This document shows, piece after piece, positions 37,520 to 63,807 of a DNA stretch of 64,000 bases (positions within the stretch are counted from its first letter, which is position 1; the number at the start of each line of letters is the position of its first letter). A program made the translations under genes and the position numbers. Source of the DNA: Cupriavidus oxalaticus (GTDB lineage Bacteria; Pseudomonadota; Gammaproteobacteria; Burkholderiales; Burkholderiaceae); NCBI RefSeq assembly GCF_016894385.1, contig NZ_CP069812.1, positions 3,538,501 to 3,602,500 of the forward strand. The letters run 5' to 3'. The notes below the pieces were generated by a model that did no database searches, had not been told where the DNA came from, and saw only the letters and a program-made list of their open reading frames with translations.

Positions 37520-38530
37520 ATGCAGCTGCCCCCCGCCGCCACGGCCGCCGGACCGTTGGCGCGCGCCCTGCTCGGCGACCCCGCGCGGTGCGTGTTCGCC
37601 TCGACCGACGTAGCCGAGACGCGCGCCGCCGTCGGCCGCGTGTTCAAGCCGCACCGGCTGGAAGTGCGTGGTACCCGGCTGCAGGCGCGCATGCACCATG
37701 CCCCGCTGGGCGCGGTGTCGTTCAACCGGTTGGCCTACGGCGCCGATGTCACCATCGATCCCGGCCCGCTGGGCGACTTCCTGCTGGTGCAGATGCCGCT
37801 GTCGGGCCAGGCCGATATCCGCTGCGGCGACCAGCACATCCTGTCCACGCCGGACAGCGCCTCGGTGCTGACGCCGGCCGACGCGCTCGCGATGCGCTGG
37901 AGCGCGGACAGCGACCAGCTGATCGTGCGCATCGAGCGCAGCGCGCTCGACCGGATCTGCGCCGCCCACCTGGGCCGGCGTCCCGAGCGCCCGCTGCGCT
38001 TTGCGCTCGGCATGGCGTGGCGCACCGGCGCCTGGTACGAGCTGATGCGCTACCTCGCCGCGATGCTCGAGACGGCGCCGGAATCGGCCCGGCATCCCCT
38101 CACCGCCTGCCAGCTCGAGCAACTGGTGATCGGCACGCTGCTGACCGCGCAGCCGCACAGCCTGTCGGACGCGCTGCGCGAACACGGCAAGCCGCTGGCG
38201 CCGCGCCATGTGAAGGTGGTGGAGGAATACATCCATGCCAACGCCGGCGCGGAGTTGACGCCCGCCCTGCTGGCGGAGGTGGCCGGGGTCAGCGTGCGCA
38301 GCCTGTTCGCCGGGTTCCGCGAGCATCGCGGGACGGGACCGATGGCCTACCTGCGCACGGTGCGGCTGGAGCGGGTGCGGCGGGACCTGCTGAACGATGC
38401 ATCGGTGGCATCGGTCAGCGCCGCGGCATTGCGCTGGGGTTTTGCGCATCTGGGGCGCTTCAGCGCGGAATATCGGCGGGCATTCGGTGAATGTCCGGCG
38501 CAGACGCTGCGGCGGCGTGGGGCGGGTTGA
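37520..38530 (+). CDS. AraC-family transcriptional regulator of the oxygenase cassette
   Basis: A 336-residue regulator. The N-terminal ~200 residues are an AraC-binding-like (cupin-type) domain (LGAVSFNRLAYGADVTIDPG; FLLVQMPLSGQADIRCGDQ). The C-terminal ~100 residues form two helix-turn-helices (TPALLAEVAGVSVRSLFAGF; VSAAALRWGFAHLGRFSAEY) ending in the AraC consensus PAQTLRRR. ATG 37520 has AGGAG eight bases upstream. It is divergent from the four-gene operon, the usual layout for a local activator; the effector is unknown. Confidence 0.88.
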   Translation: MQLPPAATAAGPLARALLGDPARCVFASTDVAETRAAVGRVFKPHRLEVRGTRLQARMHHAPLGAVSFNRLAYGADVTIDPGPLGDFLLVQMPLSGQADIRCGDQHILSTPDSASVLTPADALAMRWSADSDQLIVRIERSALDRICAAHLGRRPERPLRFALGMAWRTGAWYELMRYLAAMLETAPESARHPLTACQLEQLVIGTLLTAQPHSLSDALREHGKPLAPRHVKVVEEYIHANAGAELTPALLAEVAGVSVRSLFAGFREHRGTGPMAYLRTVRLERVRRDLLNDASVASVSAAALRWGFAHLGRFSAEYRRAFGECPAQTLRRRGAG

Positions 38531-38593
38531 TGTCCGATCTGTACCGGCATACGTGCACCACGCGCTGAACGCAAGCCAACGCCCCTGGTAGAG

Positions 38594-38625
38594 GCTCCCC
38601 TCTCCCGCAGGCGGGAGAGGGGAGC
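38594..38625. terminator. 15-bp perfect palindromic hairpin after the AraC gene
   Basis: GCTCCCCTCTCCCGC (38594-38608) pairs exactly with 38611-38625 across a 2-nt gap. It resembles the CTCTCCC palindrome at 2185. No strong U-run follows; it may be a dispersed palindrome acting as a terminator for the AraC gene. Confidence 0.6.
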
Positions 38626-38657
38626 AAACAATCGGCAATTCAAACTTGTCAGCCAAC

Positions 38658-38689
38658 AAAAACGGCGAACCCTACGGTTCGCCGTTTTT
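38658..38689. terminator. Bidirectional intrinsic terminator after rpsJ
   Basis: A 14-bp perfect stem AAAAACGGCGAACC / GGTTCGCCGTTTTT with a 4-nt loop gives a U-tract on both strands. It ends the str-tuf-rpsJ transcript and blocks the convergent AraC transcript. Confidence 0.92.
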
Positions 38690-38724
38690 GCTGCATCAGG
38701 CCACCAACGCGGCCCAAAGCATCT

Positions 38725-39033
38725 TTACACCTTGATCTCGACGTCCACGCCGGCCGGCAGGTCGAGCTTCATCAGCGCGTCAACCGTCTTGTCGGTCGGA
38801 TCGACGATGTCCATCAGGCGCTGGTGAGTGCGGATCTCGAACTGATCGCGGCTGGTCTTGTTGACGTGCGGCGAACGCAGGATGTCGAAGCGCTGGATGC
38901 GGGTCGGCAGGGGCACCGGGCCCTTGACGATCGCGCCGGTACGCTTGGCGGTATCCACGATTTCGGCAGCCGACTGGTCGATCAGGCGATAGTCGAAAGC
39001 CTTCAGGCGGATACGGATCTTCTGGTTCTGCAT
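38725..39033 (-). CDS. rpsJ: 30S ribosomal protein uS10 / NusE
   Basis: A 102-residue 30S protein that also serves as NusE in antitermination. Motifs: [39 protein letters not shown] and [20 protein letters not shown]. Here it is joined to tufA (78 bp) and followed by a terminator, so it is transcriptionally part of the str unit and detached from rplC. Confidence 0.98.
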   Translation of the reverse strand: MQNQKIRIRLKAFDYRLIDQSAAEIVDTAKRTGAIVKGPVPLPTRIQRFDILRSPHVNKTSRDQFEIRTHQRLMDIVDPTDKTVDALMKLDLPAGVDVEIKV

Positions 39034-39111
39034 GATATTTCCTTAAAAGAGCGATTGGGCAACGTGCCCAGTTGGATGGGGACATGCCCGCGGGCATGTC
39101 CCAGGAAGTGC

Positions 39112-40302
<1,191 letters not shown>

Positions 40303-40380
40303 TTCTTAGCTCCTGATAGGAATGCAGTCTTGTTGTTTCATCGCGCCGCCGCACCGGCAGGCGCGGCGGCAAACTTCGAA

Positions 40381-42489
<2,109 letters not shown>

Positions 42490-42606
42490 TTTAATCCTCT
42501 ATTCGTCCGTGAGGCGCCGGCATCTCATGGCCCGCGCCCCTAACACAAACGGGCGAGATGTGTAAAAACACAGCCCGCCCGGCAACCAACAAACGCTATC
42601 GCGCGC

Positions 42607-43077
42607 TTAGAAGCGGAAATGCGAGAACGCCTTGTTGGCTTCGGCCATGCGGTGCACTTCGTCGCGCTTCTTCATCGCGCCGCCACGGCCTTCCGATGCT
42701 TCCAGCAGCTCACCTGCCAGGCGCAGCGCCATCGACTTCTCGCTGCGTTTCTTCGCGGCCTCGCGCAGCCAACGCATCGCCAATGCCAGACGACGCGACG
42801 GACGGACTTCGACCGGAACCTGATAGTTGGCGCCGCCCACGCGACGGCTCTTCACTTCCACCACCGGCTTCACGTTGTTGATGGCAACGGAGAACACTTC
42901 GATGGGGGCCTTGCCTGCCTTCTTTTCGATCTGGTCGAACGCGCCATAGACGATACGTTCGGCAACCGACTTCTTGCCGTCCAGCATCAGCACGTTCATG
43001 AACTTGGCAACTTCAACGTTGCCGAACTTCGGATCAGGCAGAACATCCCGCTTGGGGACTTCACGACGACGTGGCAT
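42607..43077 (-). CDS. rpsG: 30S ribosomal protein uS7
   Basis: A 156-residue head-nucleating protein, known in E. coli to repress the str operon. It starts [19 protein letters not shown] and contains [20 protein letters not shown] and [23 protein letters not shown] 43077 has AAGGA seven bases upstream; the frame remains open upstream to 43137 without family similarity. Confidence 0.98.
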   Translation of the reverse strand: MPRRREVPKRDVLPDPKFGNVEVAKFMNVLMLDGKKSVAERIVYGAFDQIEKKAGKAPIEVFSVAINNVKPVVEVKSRRVGGANYQVPVEVRPSRRLALAMRWLREAAKKRSEKSMALRLAGELLEASEGRGGAMKKRDEVHRMAEANKAFSHFRF

Positions 43078-43305
43078 CTTCTTTCCTTTAGATTCAGTTG
43101 AGAGCGCGGTCAGTTGTTTCCGCTCTCCGGCCACCAACTAGCTTGCATGCAATAGACAGCAAATTCGCCGGGTGACCACTTACTCGACGGCACGGTTGCC
43201 AAAAAGGCGCTCCGTTGTACCGCCGCCTGGTGACAGCACCATGACTCGCGCCACAGGCTATCGTTTGTTGCTGCTTCGGGTCTCGCAGACCCAGGCACCC
43301 TAAGC

Positions 43306-43683
43306 TTAGGCCGCCTTCGGACGCTTCGCGCCGTACTTCGAACGGGCCTGCTTGCGGTCCTTCACGCCTTGCAGATCCAGCGAGCCACGGACGATGTGGT
43401 AACGCACACCCGGCAGATCCTTCACACGGCCGCCGCGGATCAGCACGACCGAGTGTTCCTGCAGGTTGTGGCCTTCACCGCCGATGTACGAAATGACTTC
43501 GAAACCGTTGGTCAGGCGCACCTTGGCGACCTTACGCAGTGCCGAGTTCGGCTTCTTCGGCGTCGTGGTGTACACGCGGGTGCACACACCACGGCGCTGG
43601 GGGCAGTTCTCAAGCGCCGGGCTCTTGCTCTTGATGACTTCAGAGACGCGCGGCTTGCGAACCAGTTGGTTGATAGTTGGCAT
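43306..43683 (-). CDS. rpsL: 30S ribosomal protein uS12
   Basis: A 125-residue decoding-centre protein. Lys43 in [13 protein letters not shown] and Lys88 in [13 protein letters not shown] are wild type, so there is no sign of streptomycin-resistance substitutions. First gene of the str operon. A 228-bp gap with no evident gene separates it from rpsG, longer than in E. coli. Confidence 0.98.
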   Translation of the reverse strand: MPTINQLVRKPRVSEVIKSKSPALENCPQRRGVCTRVYTTTPKKPNSALRKVAKVRLTNGFEVISYIGGEGHNLQEHSVVLIRGGRVKDLPGVRYHIVRGSLDLQGVKDRKQARSKYGAKRPKAA

Positions 43684-44051
43684 TGTTCAATCCAGCTTGG
43701 TTTTACGAAAAACGCCCCTCGCACCGGCATGCGCCAGGATGGAGAGGCAACTACGGGTTTTTGGGCGGGAGAGATGAGCGGACGCGCTCTGGAGACGGGA
43801 CTGTGCGGTAACAGCATGCCAAAGAGCGCGAGCCGGCACCCGGATCCCGCATCTGCCGCCACCGGTCCATCAAAACCGGTCCGGAAGGCTTGCCGGCAGC
43901 GGCCTGAAAGCCACATATCCGACGGGCGAGCGAAATCCAAAGCCAAAAACTCGAATCTGGCATCCTAGCAGCGGAATCGTATACCGTCAAGTTGTATACC
44001 CGTTGCGCCCCGGCGGGTCCCCGTCCCGCACAGTTCGCACAGGCAGACGGG
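43684..44051 (-). other. rpsL leader and recQ-rpsL intergenic region
   Basis: 368 bp. It contains the rpsL promoter and a predicted 5' leader of about 270 nt. Two GTATAC palindromes (43979-43984 and 43994-43999) flank the -35 hexamer. No gene is supported. Confidence 0.7.
43962..43990 (-). promoter_or_regulatory. Predicted sigma-70 promoter of the str operon (rpsL)
   Basis: Minus strand: -35 TTGACG (43985-43990), 17-bp spacer, -10 TAGGAT (43962-43967). The predicted start is near 43955. rpsL promoters from this bacterial group are known to be strong and constitutive. Confidence 0.85.
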
Positions 44052-45899
<1,848 letters not shown>

Positions 45900-46019
45900 G
45901 GACAACGGAATTGCTGGAGCCGGAAAAGCCGTAACCTTACCACTAAGGGACCCGGCCACCGCGCCTGACGGGCAAACTCTCCGACGTTTCTCACGAAAGG
46001 TCACGCCACGCGCGGATAC

Positions 46020-46051
46020 AAAAAAAGCCCGGCTGGATCAGCCGGGCTTTT
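46020..46051 (-). terminator. Intrinsic terminator of the rpoBC operon
   Basis: A 12-bp perfect stem AAAAGCCCGGCT (46023-46034) / AGCCGGGCTTTT (46040-46051) with loop GGATC. On the minus strand a run of seven T residues follows, 35 bp after the rpoC stop. Confidence 0.95.
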
Positions 46052-46085
46052 GACCGCCTTGCGGCGGGAATTCACTGCATTGAGA

Positions 46086-50333
<4,248 letters not shown>

Positions 50334-50414
50334 TGCAACTCCTTGTTTCGCCACCGGCCCGGAGTCTGTCCGGGGCGATGGCATTCATTCTGTGGGAAAT
50401 CCTGCGCTGGTGAG

Positions 50415-50434
50415 TGCCGGCCGCAGCCGGCACC
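50415..50434 (-). other. Hairpin in the rpoB-rpoC gap
   Basis: GTGCCGGC / GCCGGCAC, 8-bp perfect stem with a 4-nt loop, just after the rpoB stop. No U-tract; likely RNA stability or processing element. Confidence 0.55.
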
Positions 50435-50447
50435 CGCATCGGCTCGA

Positions 50448-54554
<4,107 letters not shown>

Positions 54555-54983
54555 GGGATCTCCGAATCATCGCAGGACGGCTGGACCTGGCCGTGCCTGA
54601 GGTGTTCAGCGACTGGGAGGGGATTTGGCGGTTGGCCGCTACCAACCTCTGGCTGACGGTGCCCGCACGCTGCGGGCGGTGTGGTCGTCGCATCAGCGCA
54701 ACGCCTGCACTCGCCCGGGGGACACCCGACCAAACTTGTCTTCTGCAGTCGGTTCAGAAGACAAACATCAGCAGCAACCACTTAGTGTGCCACTGATGTT
54801 TGGCCTCTGCTGAGTTGCCGGCAAATCAAGTGCCGTCAGGACTCGCAAACATCACTTCTCACGACTTTGCCGCTGTGCGGAGTGGTGATTAAAACACAAT
54901 CGCACAAGCGCAAAAAGGCTGGCGCCGGGAATCTTCCCTTTGCCAGCCCCATTCGCGTGCCGCAAGGGCACGCGAGCACAGCA
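54555..54983 (-). other. rplL-rpoB intergenic leader
   Basis: 429 bp without a gene. In transcription order it holds a GC hairpin (54954-54974), an attenuator (54912-54948), then an inverted repeat CAAACATCAG / CTGATGTTTG (54762-54771 and 54793-54802) about 210 bp before rpoB. Confidence 0.7.
54912..54948 (-). terminator. Attenuator between rplL and rpoB
   Basis: GGCTGGC (54942-54948 in minus sense) pairs with GCCAGCC (54917-54923), followed by five T residues. The inner AAGGGAA/TTCCC bases also pair. The position matches the partial terminator after rplL known from E. coli, which lowers RNA polymerase output relative to L12. Confidence 0.75.
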
Positions 54984-55358
54984 TTACTTGACGTCGACCT
55001 TGGCGCCGGCGTCTTCCAGCTTCTTCTTGGCATCGGCAGCAGCTGCCTTGTCCACGCCTTCCTTGACGGCCTTCGGTGCGCCATCGACCAGGTCCTTGGC
55101 TTCCTTCAGGCCCAGGCCGGTGATTTCGCGAACGGCCTTGATCACGCCAACCTTATTGGCGCCGACTTCGGCCAGGATCACGTTGAACTCGGTCTGCTCT
55201 TCAGCAGCGGCGGCACCGCCAGCGCCCGGAGCAGCAGCCACGGCCATGGCAGCAGCCGACACGCCAAACTTCTCTTCGAACGCCTTGACCAGGTCGTTCA
55301 GTTCCATCACGGACATCGCGCCAACGGCTTCCAGGATGTCGTCTTTGGTGATTGCCAT
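54984..55358 (-). CDS. rplL: 50S ribosomal protein bL12 (L7/L12)
   Basis: A 124-residue stalk protein present as dimers on uL10. The N-terminal dimerisation part ([20 protein letters not shown]), Ala/Gly-rich hinge ([14 protein letters not shown]) and C-terminal factor-binding domain ([33 protein letters not shown]) are complete. Confidence 0.98.
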   Translation of the reverse strand: MAITKDDILEAVGAMSVMELNDLVKAFEEKFGVSAAAMAVAAAPGAGGAAAAEEQTEFNVILAEVGANKVGVIKAVREITGLGLKEAKDLVDGAPKAVKEGVDKAAAADAKKKLEDAGAKVDVK

Positions 55359-55427
55359 TTGAAATACTCCTACTAGATTTGATTCGGTATCGGTAATGCG
55401 ATCTTTCGATGCGAGGCCTGGATTGCC

Positions 55428-55949
55428 TTAGGCGCCGGCGGCTTCCGCTTCCGCGGGAGCGCCTTCTTCCTTCTTGGCAGCCAGTGCAGCCAGCAGACGG
55501 GCGAAGCCCGACACCGGTGCCTGCATCACGCCCAGCAGCTGAGCAATCAGTTCGTCGCGGCTCGGGATCGAGGCCAGCGCCTTCACGGCGGCAGCGTCGA
55601 GAACCTTGCCGTCATACGACCCGGCGCGCAGGACCAGCTTGTCGTTGGTCTTGGCGAAGTCGTTCAGAACCTTGGCCGAGGTCACTGCATCTTCGGAAAT
55701 ACCGTAGATCAGCGGACCGGTCATCTGCTCAGCGAGGCCTGCGAACGGCGTACCTTCGACGGCGCGGCGAGCCAGCGTGTTCTTCAGAACACGCAGGTAC
55801 ACGCCTTGCTGGCGAGCGGTAGCACGCAGCCTGGTCAGATCGCCAACCGCAATGCCGCGATATTCGGCCACGACGATGGTCTGGGCCTTGGCGACTTGCG
55901 CCGAGACCTCAGCAACGACGGCCTTCTTATCTTCAATATTGAGTGGCAC
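55428..55949 (-). CDS. rplJ: 50S ribosomal protein uL10, GTG start
   Basis: A 173-residue stalk base. It starts [20 protein letters not shown] from GTG 55949, preceded by GGAG about seven bases away. Core: [20 protein letters not shown] and [13 protein letters not shown]. The C-terminal helix carries the L12-dimer sites. In E. coli the uL10-L12 complex represses its own leader; the 411-bp leader here could serve the same use. Confidence 0.97.
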   Translation of the reverse strand: MPLNIEDKKAVVAEVSAQVAKAQTIVVAEYRGIAVGDLTRLRATARQQGVYLRVLKNTLARRAVEGTPFAGLAEQMTGPLIYGISEDAVTSAKVLNDFAKTNDKLVLRAGSYDGKVLDAAAVKALASIPSRDELIAQLLGVMQAPVSGFARLLAALAAKKEEGAPAEAEAAGA

Positions 55950-56360
55950 GGTTAAGCTCCAAAATGACGCTGTGTCTCCGGCAACACCGGAGCTTTCACG
56001 TCAGCACAAACGAACGGCGTCCGATTGGCCCGAATCACCCGGGTCAGTGCCCGGTTGCTTCAATCCCTTCGGGTGCGCCATCTGCGCTGGCTGGCCGGAA
56101 AACGTCGCTCAGGCTTGGAAGCCTTCCCGCACGTTCCGACCGATTAAGCCCTTTCCGCATCACTGCCGCGGACAAGGACACCAGCGGTCTTTGATAACCA
56201 GCGGTGCCGGCCGATGCTTGCGCACCCGGCCGGCACCACTGCCCAAAGCCATGCTCCATCCCTTGCGGTCCGGAGACGACCCCCGCCATTGCTGGCCAGG
56301 GTCTTCAATTCTTCTTGCCGACCGGTGTTATCGGGTGCCGGTCAGCAATTTGCCGTCAGC
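55950..56360 (-). other. rplA-rplJ intergenic leader
   Basis: 411 bp. It contains a 10-bp perfect inverted repeat GGTGCCGGCC (56203-56212) / GGCCGGCACC (56228-56237), which forms a strong RNA hairpin. No gene is supported. The position corresponds to the structured L10-L12 regulatory leader of E. coli. Confidence 0.6.
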
Positions 56361-57056
56361 TCAGGCAGCCAGCGTAGCCTGGTCGACACGCACGCCGACA
56401 CCCATGGTCGACGAGACGGCGACCTTGCGCAGGTACACGCCCTTGCTGGTAGCCGGCTTGGCCTTGACCAGCGCGTCAAGCAGCGCCGACAGGTTGCTCT
56501 TCAGCGCGGCGTCTTCGAACGAACGGCGGCCGATGGTCGCGTGGATGATACCGGCCTTGTCGACACGGAACTGAACCTGACCGGCCTTGGCGTTCTTCAC
56601 GGCCTGGGCCACGTCCGGGGTCACGGTACCGACCTTCGGGTTCGGCATCAGGCCGCGCGGGCCCAGGATCTGGCCCAGCGTACCGACGATACGCATCGTG
56701 TCCGGCGAAGCGATCACGACGTCGAAGTTCAGGTTGCCGGCCTTGACTTGCTCGGCCAGGTCTTCCATGCCGACGATGTCAGCACCGGCGGCCTTGGCGG
56801 CCTCGGCCTTTTCGCCCTGGGCGAACACAGCCACGCGCACCGACTTGCCGGTACCGGCGGGCAGCACCACGGAACCACGAACCACCTGGTCCGACTTCTT
56901 GGCGTCGATGCCCAGTTGCACGGCCACGTCGATCGACTCGTCGAACTTCGCCGAGGCGCAGCCCTTCACCAGGCCCAGGGCCTCGTCGATCGGGTAGAAC
57001 TTGGTACGCTCGATCTTCGCCTTGTTGGCGGCGACGCGCTTGGAAACCTTAGCCAT
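56361..57056 (-). CDS. rplA: 50S ribosomal protein uL1
   Basis: A 231-residue mobile-stalk protein, translational repressor of rplKA in E. coli. Signatures: [60 protein letters not shown]. It starts immediately after the rplK stop. Confidence 0.98.
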   Translation of the reverse strand: MAKVSKRVAANKAKIERTKFYPIDEALGLVKGCASAKFDESIDVAVQLGIDAKKSDQVVRGSVVLPAGTGKSVRVAVFAQGEKAEAAKAAGADIVGMEDLAEQVKAGNLNFDVVIASPDTMRIVGTLGQILGPRGLMPNPKVGTVTPDVAQAVKNAKAGQVQFRVDKAGIIHATIGRRSFEDAALKSNLSALLDALVKAKPATSKGVYLRKVAVSSTMGVGVRVDQATLAA

Positions 57057-57488
57057 TTACAGACCCTCCACGGTGATGCCCATCGAACGCGCCGAACCGG
57101 CGATGGTACGCACGGCGGCGTCCAGGTCGGCGGCGGTCAGGTCAGCGTTCTTGGCCTTGGCGATTTCTTCAGCCTGGGCGCGGGTGATCTTGCCAACCTT
57201 GTCGGTGTGGGGCTTCGGCGAACCCTTGGTGATACCGGCTGCCTTCTTGATCAGCACGGTCGCCGGCGGCGACTTCATCACGAAGGTGAAGCTCTTGTCG
57301 GCGAAGGCGGTAATCACCACCGGCACCGGCAGACCAGGCTCCATGCCTTGGGTCTGGGCGTTGAACGCCTTGCAGAACTCCATGATGTTCAGACCACGCT
57401 GACCCAGTGCGGGACCAACGGGCGGGGAGGGATTTGCCTTACCAGCCGGAATCTGCAGCTTGATAAAGCCAATGATCTTCTTGGCCAT
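57057..57488 (-). CDS. rplK: 50S ribosomal protein uL11
   Basis: A 143-residue protein at the GTPase-associated centre. It starts [20 protein letters not shown] and contains [20 protein letters not shown] and [12 protein letters not shown]. The Pro-rich N-terminal hinge involved in stringent response and thiostrepton binding is normal. A 162-bp gap separates it from nusG. Confidence 0.98.
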   Translation of the reverse strand: MAKKIIGFIKLQIPAGKANPSPPVGPALGQRGLNIMEFCKAFNAQTQGMEPGLPVPVVITAFADKSFTFVMKSPPATVLIKKAAGITKGSPKPHTDKVGKITRAQAEEIAKAKNADLTAADLDAAVRTIAGSARSMGITVEGL

Positions 57489-57650
57489 CTCTACTCCAAT
57501 CCGGATCGCTCCACTCGGGGAAGACGATCCTGTTGAGTCGTAACGCGCTGTCGCCGCACCGGTGGCACGGCCTCACGCTCCTCTTTGGCAACGCCCTGAG
57601 GCACTGCCATTACCGATTGCCGCCCTCTCGGCCGACAACCGGCAAATTCC

Positions 57651-58232
57651 TTAAACCTTCTCGACCTGGCCGAACTCGAGCTCGACTGGCGTGGCGCGTC
57701 CGAAGATCGTGACCGAGACGCGCAGGCGCGACTTCTCGTAGTTCACTTCTTCCACGTTGCCGTTGAAGTCGGTGAACGGGCCGTCCTTGACGCGCACCAT
57801 TTCGCCCACTTCGAACAGCGTCTTGGGACGCGGCTTCTCGACCCCTTCCTGCATCTGGGTCATGATCTTGTCGACTTCGCGCTGCGAAATCGGGCTCGGG
57901 CGGTTGCGGGCACCGCCCACGAAACCGGTGACCTTGCTGGTGTTCTTCACCAGGTGCCAGGTCTCGTCGGTCATTTCCATTTCCACCAGCACGTAGCCAG
58001 GGAAGAAACGGCGTTCGGTCACCGACTTGTGGCCGCCCTTGATTTCCACCACTTCTTCGGACGGCACCAGGATGCGGCCAAACTTGTCCTGCATCTCGGC
58101 GCGCTCGATGCGCTCCTGCAGCGCGCGCTGCACGCTCTTCTCCATGCCGGAGTAGGCATGCACGACATACCAGCGCTTCTTCGATGAAGGCGACTCCGGC
58201 GCGGTGGTTTCCTGCTGAGCGTTATCCGTCAT
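57651..58232 (-). CDS. nusG: Transcription termination/antitermination protein NusG
   Basis: A 193-residue elongation factor binding RNA polymerase via its NGN domain ([32 protein letters not shown]) and Rho or uS10 via its KOW domain ([20 protein letters not shown]). The N-terminal extension (about 17 residues) is acidic and disordered. It lies 10 bp after secE. Confidence 0.97.
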   Translation of the reverse strand: MTDNAQQETTAPESPSSKKRWYVVHAYSGMEKSVQRALQERIERAEMQDKFGRILVPSEEVVEIKGGHKSVTERRFFPGYVLVEMEMTDETWHLVKNTSKVTGFVGGARNRPSPISQREVDKIMTQMQEGVEKPRPKTLFEVGEMVRVKDGPFTDFNGNVEEVNYEKSRLRVSVTIFGRATPVELEFGQVEKV

Positions 58233-58242
58233 GTGCTACCTC

Positions 58243-58623
58243 TTATTTCCAGCCCAGTACGAGCGAAAACACGATCCACTCGATGAGCTTGTCCGCCGAC
58301 CACAGGAACAGTGCCATGATGACGACAAAGACGAAGACCAGCCCCGTCATTTGCCCGGATTCCTTGCGCGTCGGCCAGACGACCTTGCGAACTTCCCGAT
58401 ACGATTCTTTGGCGAACCCAATGAAGTCCTTGCCCGGTGCCGACACCAGTGCAACGACGACACCCAGTGCAATACCGCCGAACAGCGCAGCGCCACGTAC
58501 ATAAGACGGTTGCTGTGCGAGTGCATAGAAACCGATGACGCCGGCAACCACCAGCAGCACCGCGACGCCGAGCATCCACTTGCCGCTGTTGGCGTTCACG
58601 GTTTCAACATTGGGATTGGCCAT
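58243..58623 (-). CDS. secE: Preprotein translocase subunit SecE
   Basis: A 126-residue SecYEG component with three membrane helices (MLGVAVLLVVAGVIGFYAL, AALFGGIALGVVVALVSA, MTGLVFVFVVIMALFLWSAD) and the conserved cytoplasmic amphipathic segment FAKESYREVRKVVWPTRKE. ATG 58623 is chosen over an upstream TTG. Confidence 0.96.
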   Translation of the reverse strand: MANPNVETVNANSGKWMLGVAVLLVVAGVIGFYALAQQPSYVRGAALFGGIALGVVVALVSAPGKDFIGFAKESYREVRKVVWPTRKESGQMTGLVFVFVVIMALFLWSADKLIEWIVFSLVLGWK

Positions 58624-58682
58624 GTTTCGCAAACGAGACTAAGCCGCGTCACGATTGTTCTTCGCGACGCGGCTGATTGATT

Positions 58683-58758
58683 TGGCAGGGGCAGAGGGAA
58701 TCGAACCCCCAACCTTCGGTTTTGGAGACCGACGCTCTGCCAGTTGAGCTATACCCCT
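58683..58758 (-). tRNA. tRNA-Trp(CCA)
   Basis: A 76-nt cloverleaf on the minus strand: AGGGGTA acceptor, CTCCAAA anticodon loop with anticodon CCA, GGTTCGATT T-loop and encoded 3' CCA. It lies between tufB and secE, a conserved arrangement. Confidence 0.98.
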
Positions 58759-58842
58759 AAAACTACTGAGAGCCGGCGCTTGCGCCCACCCTCTTCTGGC
58801 AACGAACGCGGCCGGTTGGTGCCACGTTCGCTATCGAACAGC

Positions 58843-60033
<1,191 letters not shown>

Positions 60034-60079
60034 TGCGCGACTCCTGTCTCGGTAGCGATGTTGCCAGTGCGGTGGTATT

Positions 60080-60154
<75 letters not shown>

Positions 60155-60194
60155 GAAACTAGACGTACTACTTTATGACAGCAACCGCGCGACT

Positions 60195-60268
60195 TGGAGC
60201 GGGTGAAGGGAATCGAACCCTCGTCGTAAGCTTGGAAGGCTTCTGCTCTACCATTGAGCTACACCCGC
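60195..60268 (-). tRNA. tRNA-Gly(TCC)
   Basis: A 74-nt cloverleaf: GCGGGTG acceptor, anticodon loop CTTCCAA with anticodon TCC, GGTTCGATT T-arm and encoded CCA. Confidence 0.98.
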
Positions 60269-60319
60269 CCGGTTCTTTCCTGCTTCTTCACCGGCGCTGC
60301 CGGCTGCCGTCTTGCATTC

Positions 60320-60405
60320 TGGTGGAGAGGGCTGGATTCGAACCAGCGTAGGCGTAAGCCAACAGATTTACAGTCTGCCCCCTTTAGCCACTCGGGCACC
60401 TCTCC
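60320..60405 (-). tRNA. tRNA-Tyr(GTA)
   Basis: An 86-nt class II tRNA with long variable arm: GGAGAGG acceptor, anticodon GTA in ACTGTAAA, GGTTCGAAT T-arm and encoded CCA. First transcribed element of the tRNA-tufB unit. Confidence 0.98.
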
Positions 60406-60419
60406 GCAGAGAACTATCG

Positions 60420-60448
60420 ATTATGGGGCTGTTCACCTCGTCTGTCAA
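60420..60448 (-). promoter_or_regulatory. Consensus promoter of the tRNA-tufB-secE unit
   Basis: Minus strand: -35 TTGACA (60443-60448, perfect), 17-bp spacer, -10 CATAAT (60420-60425). The start near 60413 leaves only about 8 nt before tRNA-Tyr, as expected for a stable-RNA promoter. Confidence 0.9.
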
Positions 60449-60653
60449 GCACTTTCCGTTGCGGATGCTGTGCCAGGCTCAGACTCGGGAAGGCGTTCCA
60501 GCGTGGCGCCAGATGCCGCCTGATCGCTCCCACAAGCGCAGATTAGATTTCTACGTTCTCACCCTATAGGGGCTTTGCAGAGCGGCTCCTGGCGGCTCTG
60601 AGGCGGGCCTGGCGGGGGCTTCGCCCAGGTCGTGAAGGCTGGCCGCAAAAAGC
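60449..60653. other. Spacer between rrn terminator and tRNA-Tyr promoter
   Basis: About 200 bp with no supported gene. GC-rich inverted sequences near 60580-60630 (GGCGGGCCTGGCGGGGGCTTCGCCC) are present; nothing further is identified. Confidence 0.5.
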
Positions 60654-60689
60654 AAAAACCCCTCGCAGCACACGCTGTCGAGGGGTTTT
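60654..60689 (-). terminator. Intrinsic terminator of the rRNA operon
   Basis: AAAACCCCTCG (60655-60665) / CGAGGGGTTTT (60679-60689) with an inner CAGC/GCTG helix, and five T residues on the minus strand, just beyond the 5S gene. Confidence 0.93.
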
Positions 60690-60700
60690 GCACAATAAGA

Positions 60701-60815
60701 GCCTGGCGATGACCTACTTTCACACGGGAATCCGCACTATCATCGGCGCGGAGTTGTTTCACGGACCTGTTCGGGATGGGAAGGGGTGGTTCCAACTCGC
60801 TATGGTCACCAGGCA
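60701..60815 (-). rRNA. rrf: 5S ribosomal RNA
   Basis: On the minus strand it begins TGCCTGGTGACCATAGCGAG and ends in GGTCATCGCCAGGC; these ends pair as helix I. Internal segments CCCATCCCGAACAGG and GTGAAAC are 5S hallmarks. Ends are within a few bases. Confidence 0.95.
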
Positions 60816-60926
60816 TGAGGGGTTGCGGCGTTGCGCTTGCGTCAACGTCGCGAATAGGGATGTAGTCTTGGTTGTGTGTATCGTGGCACAAGGCGATCGA
60901 CTCACCAGGTGAAACACACTGGTTAT

Positions 60927-63807
<2,881 letters not shown>

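Noticed and set aside
33299..38724. Insertion by an IS element or integron next to rpsJ/rplC
   Set aside because: No transposase, integrase, terminal inverted repeats or target-site duplication could be found at the cassette borders.
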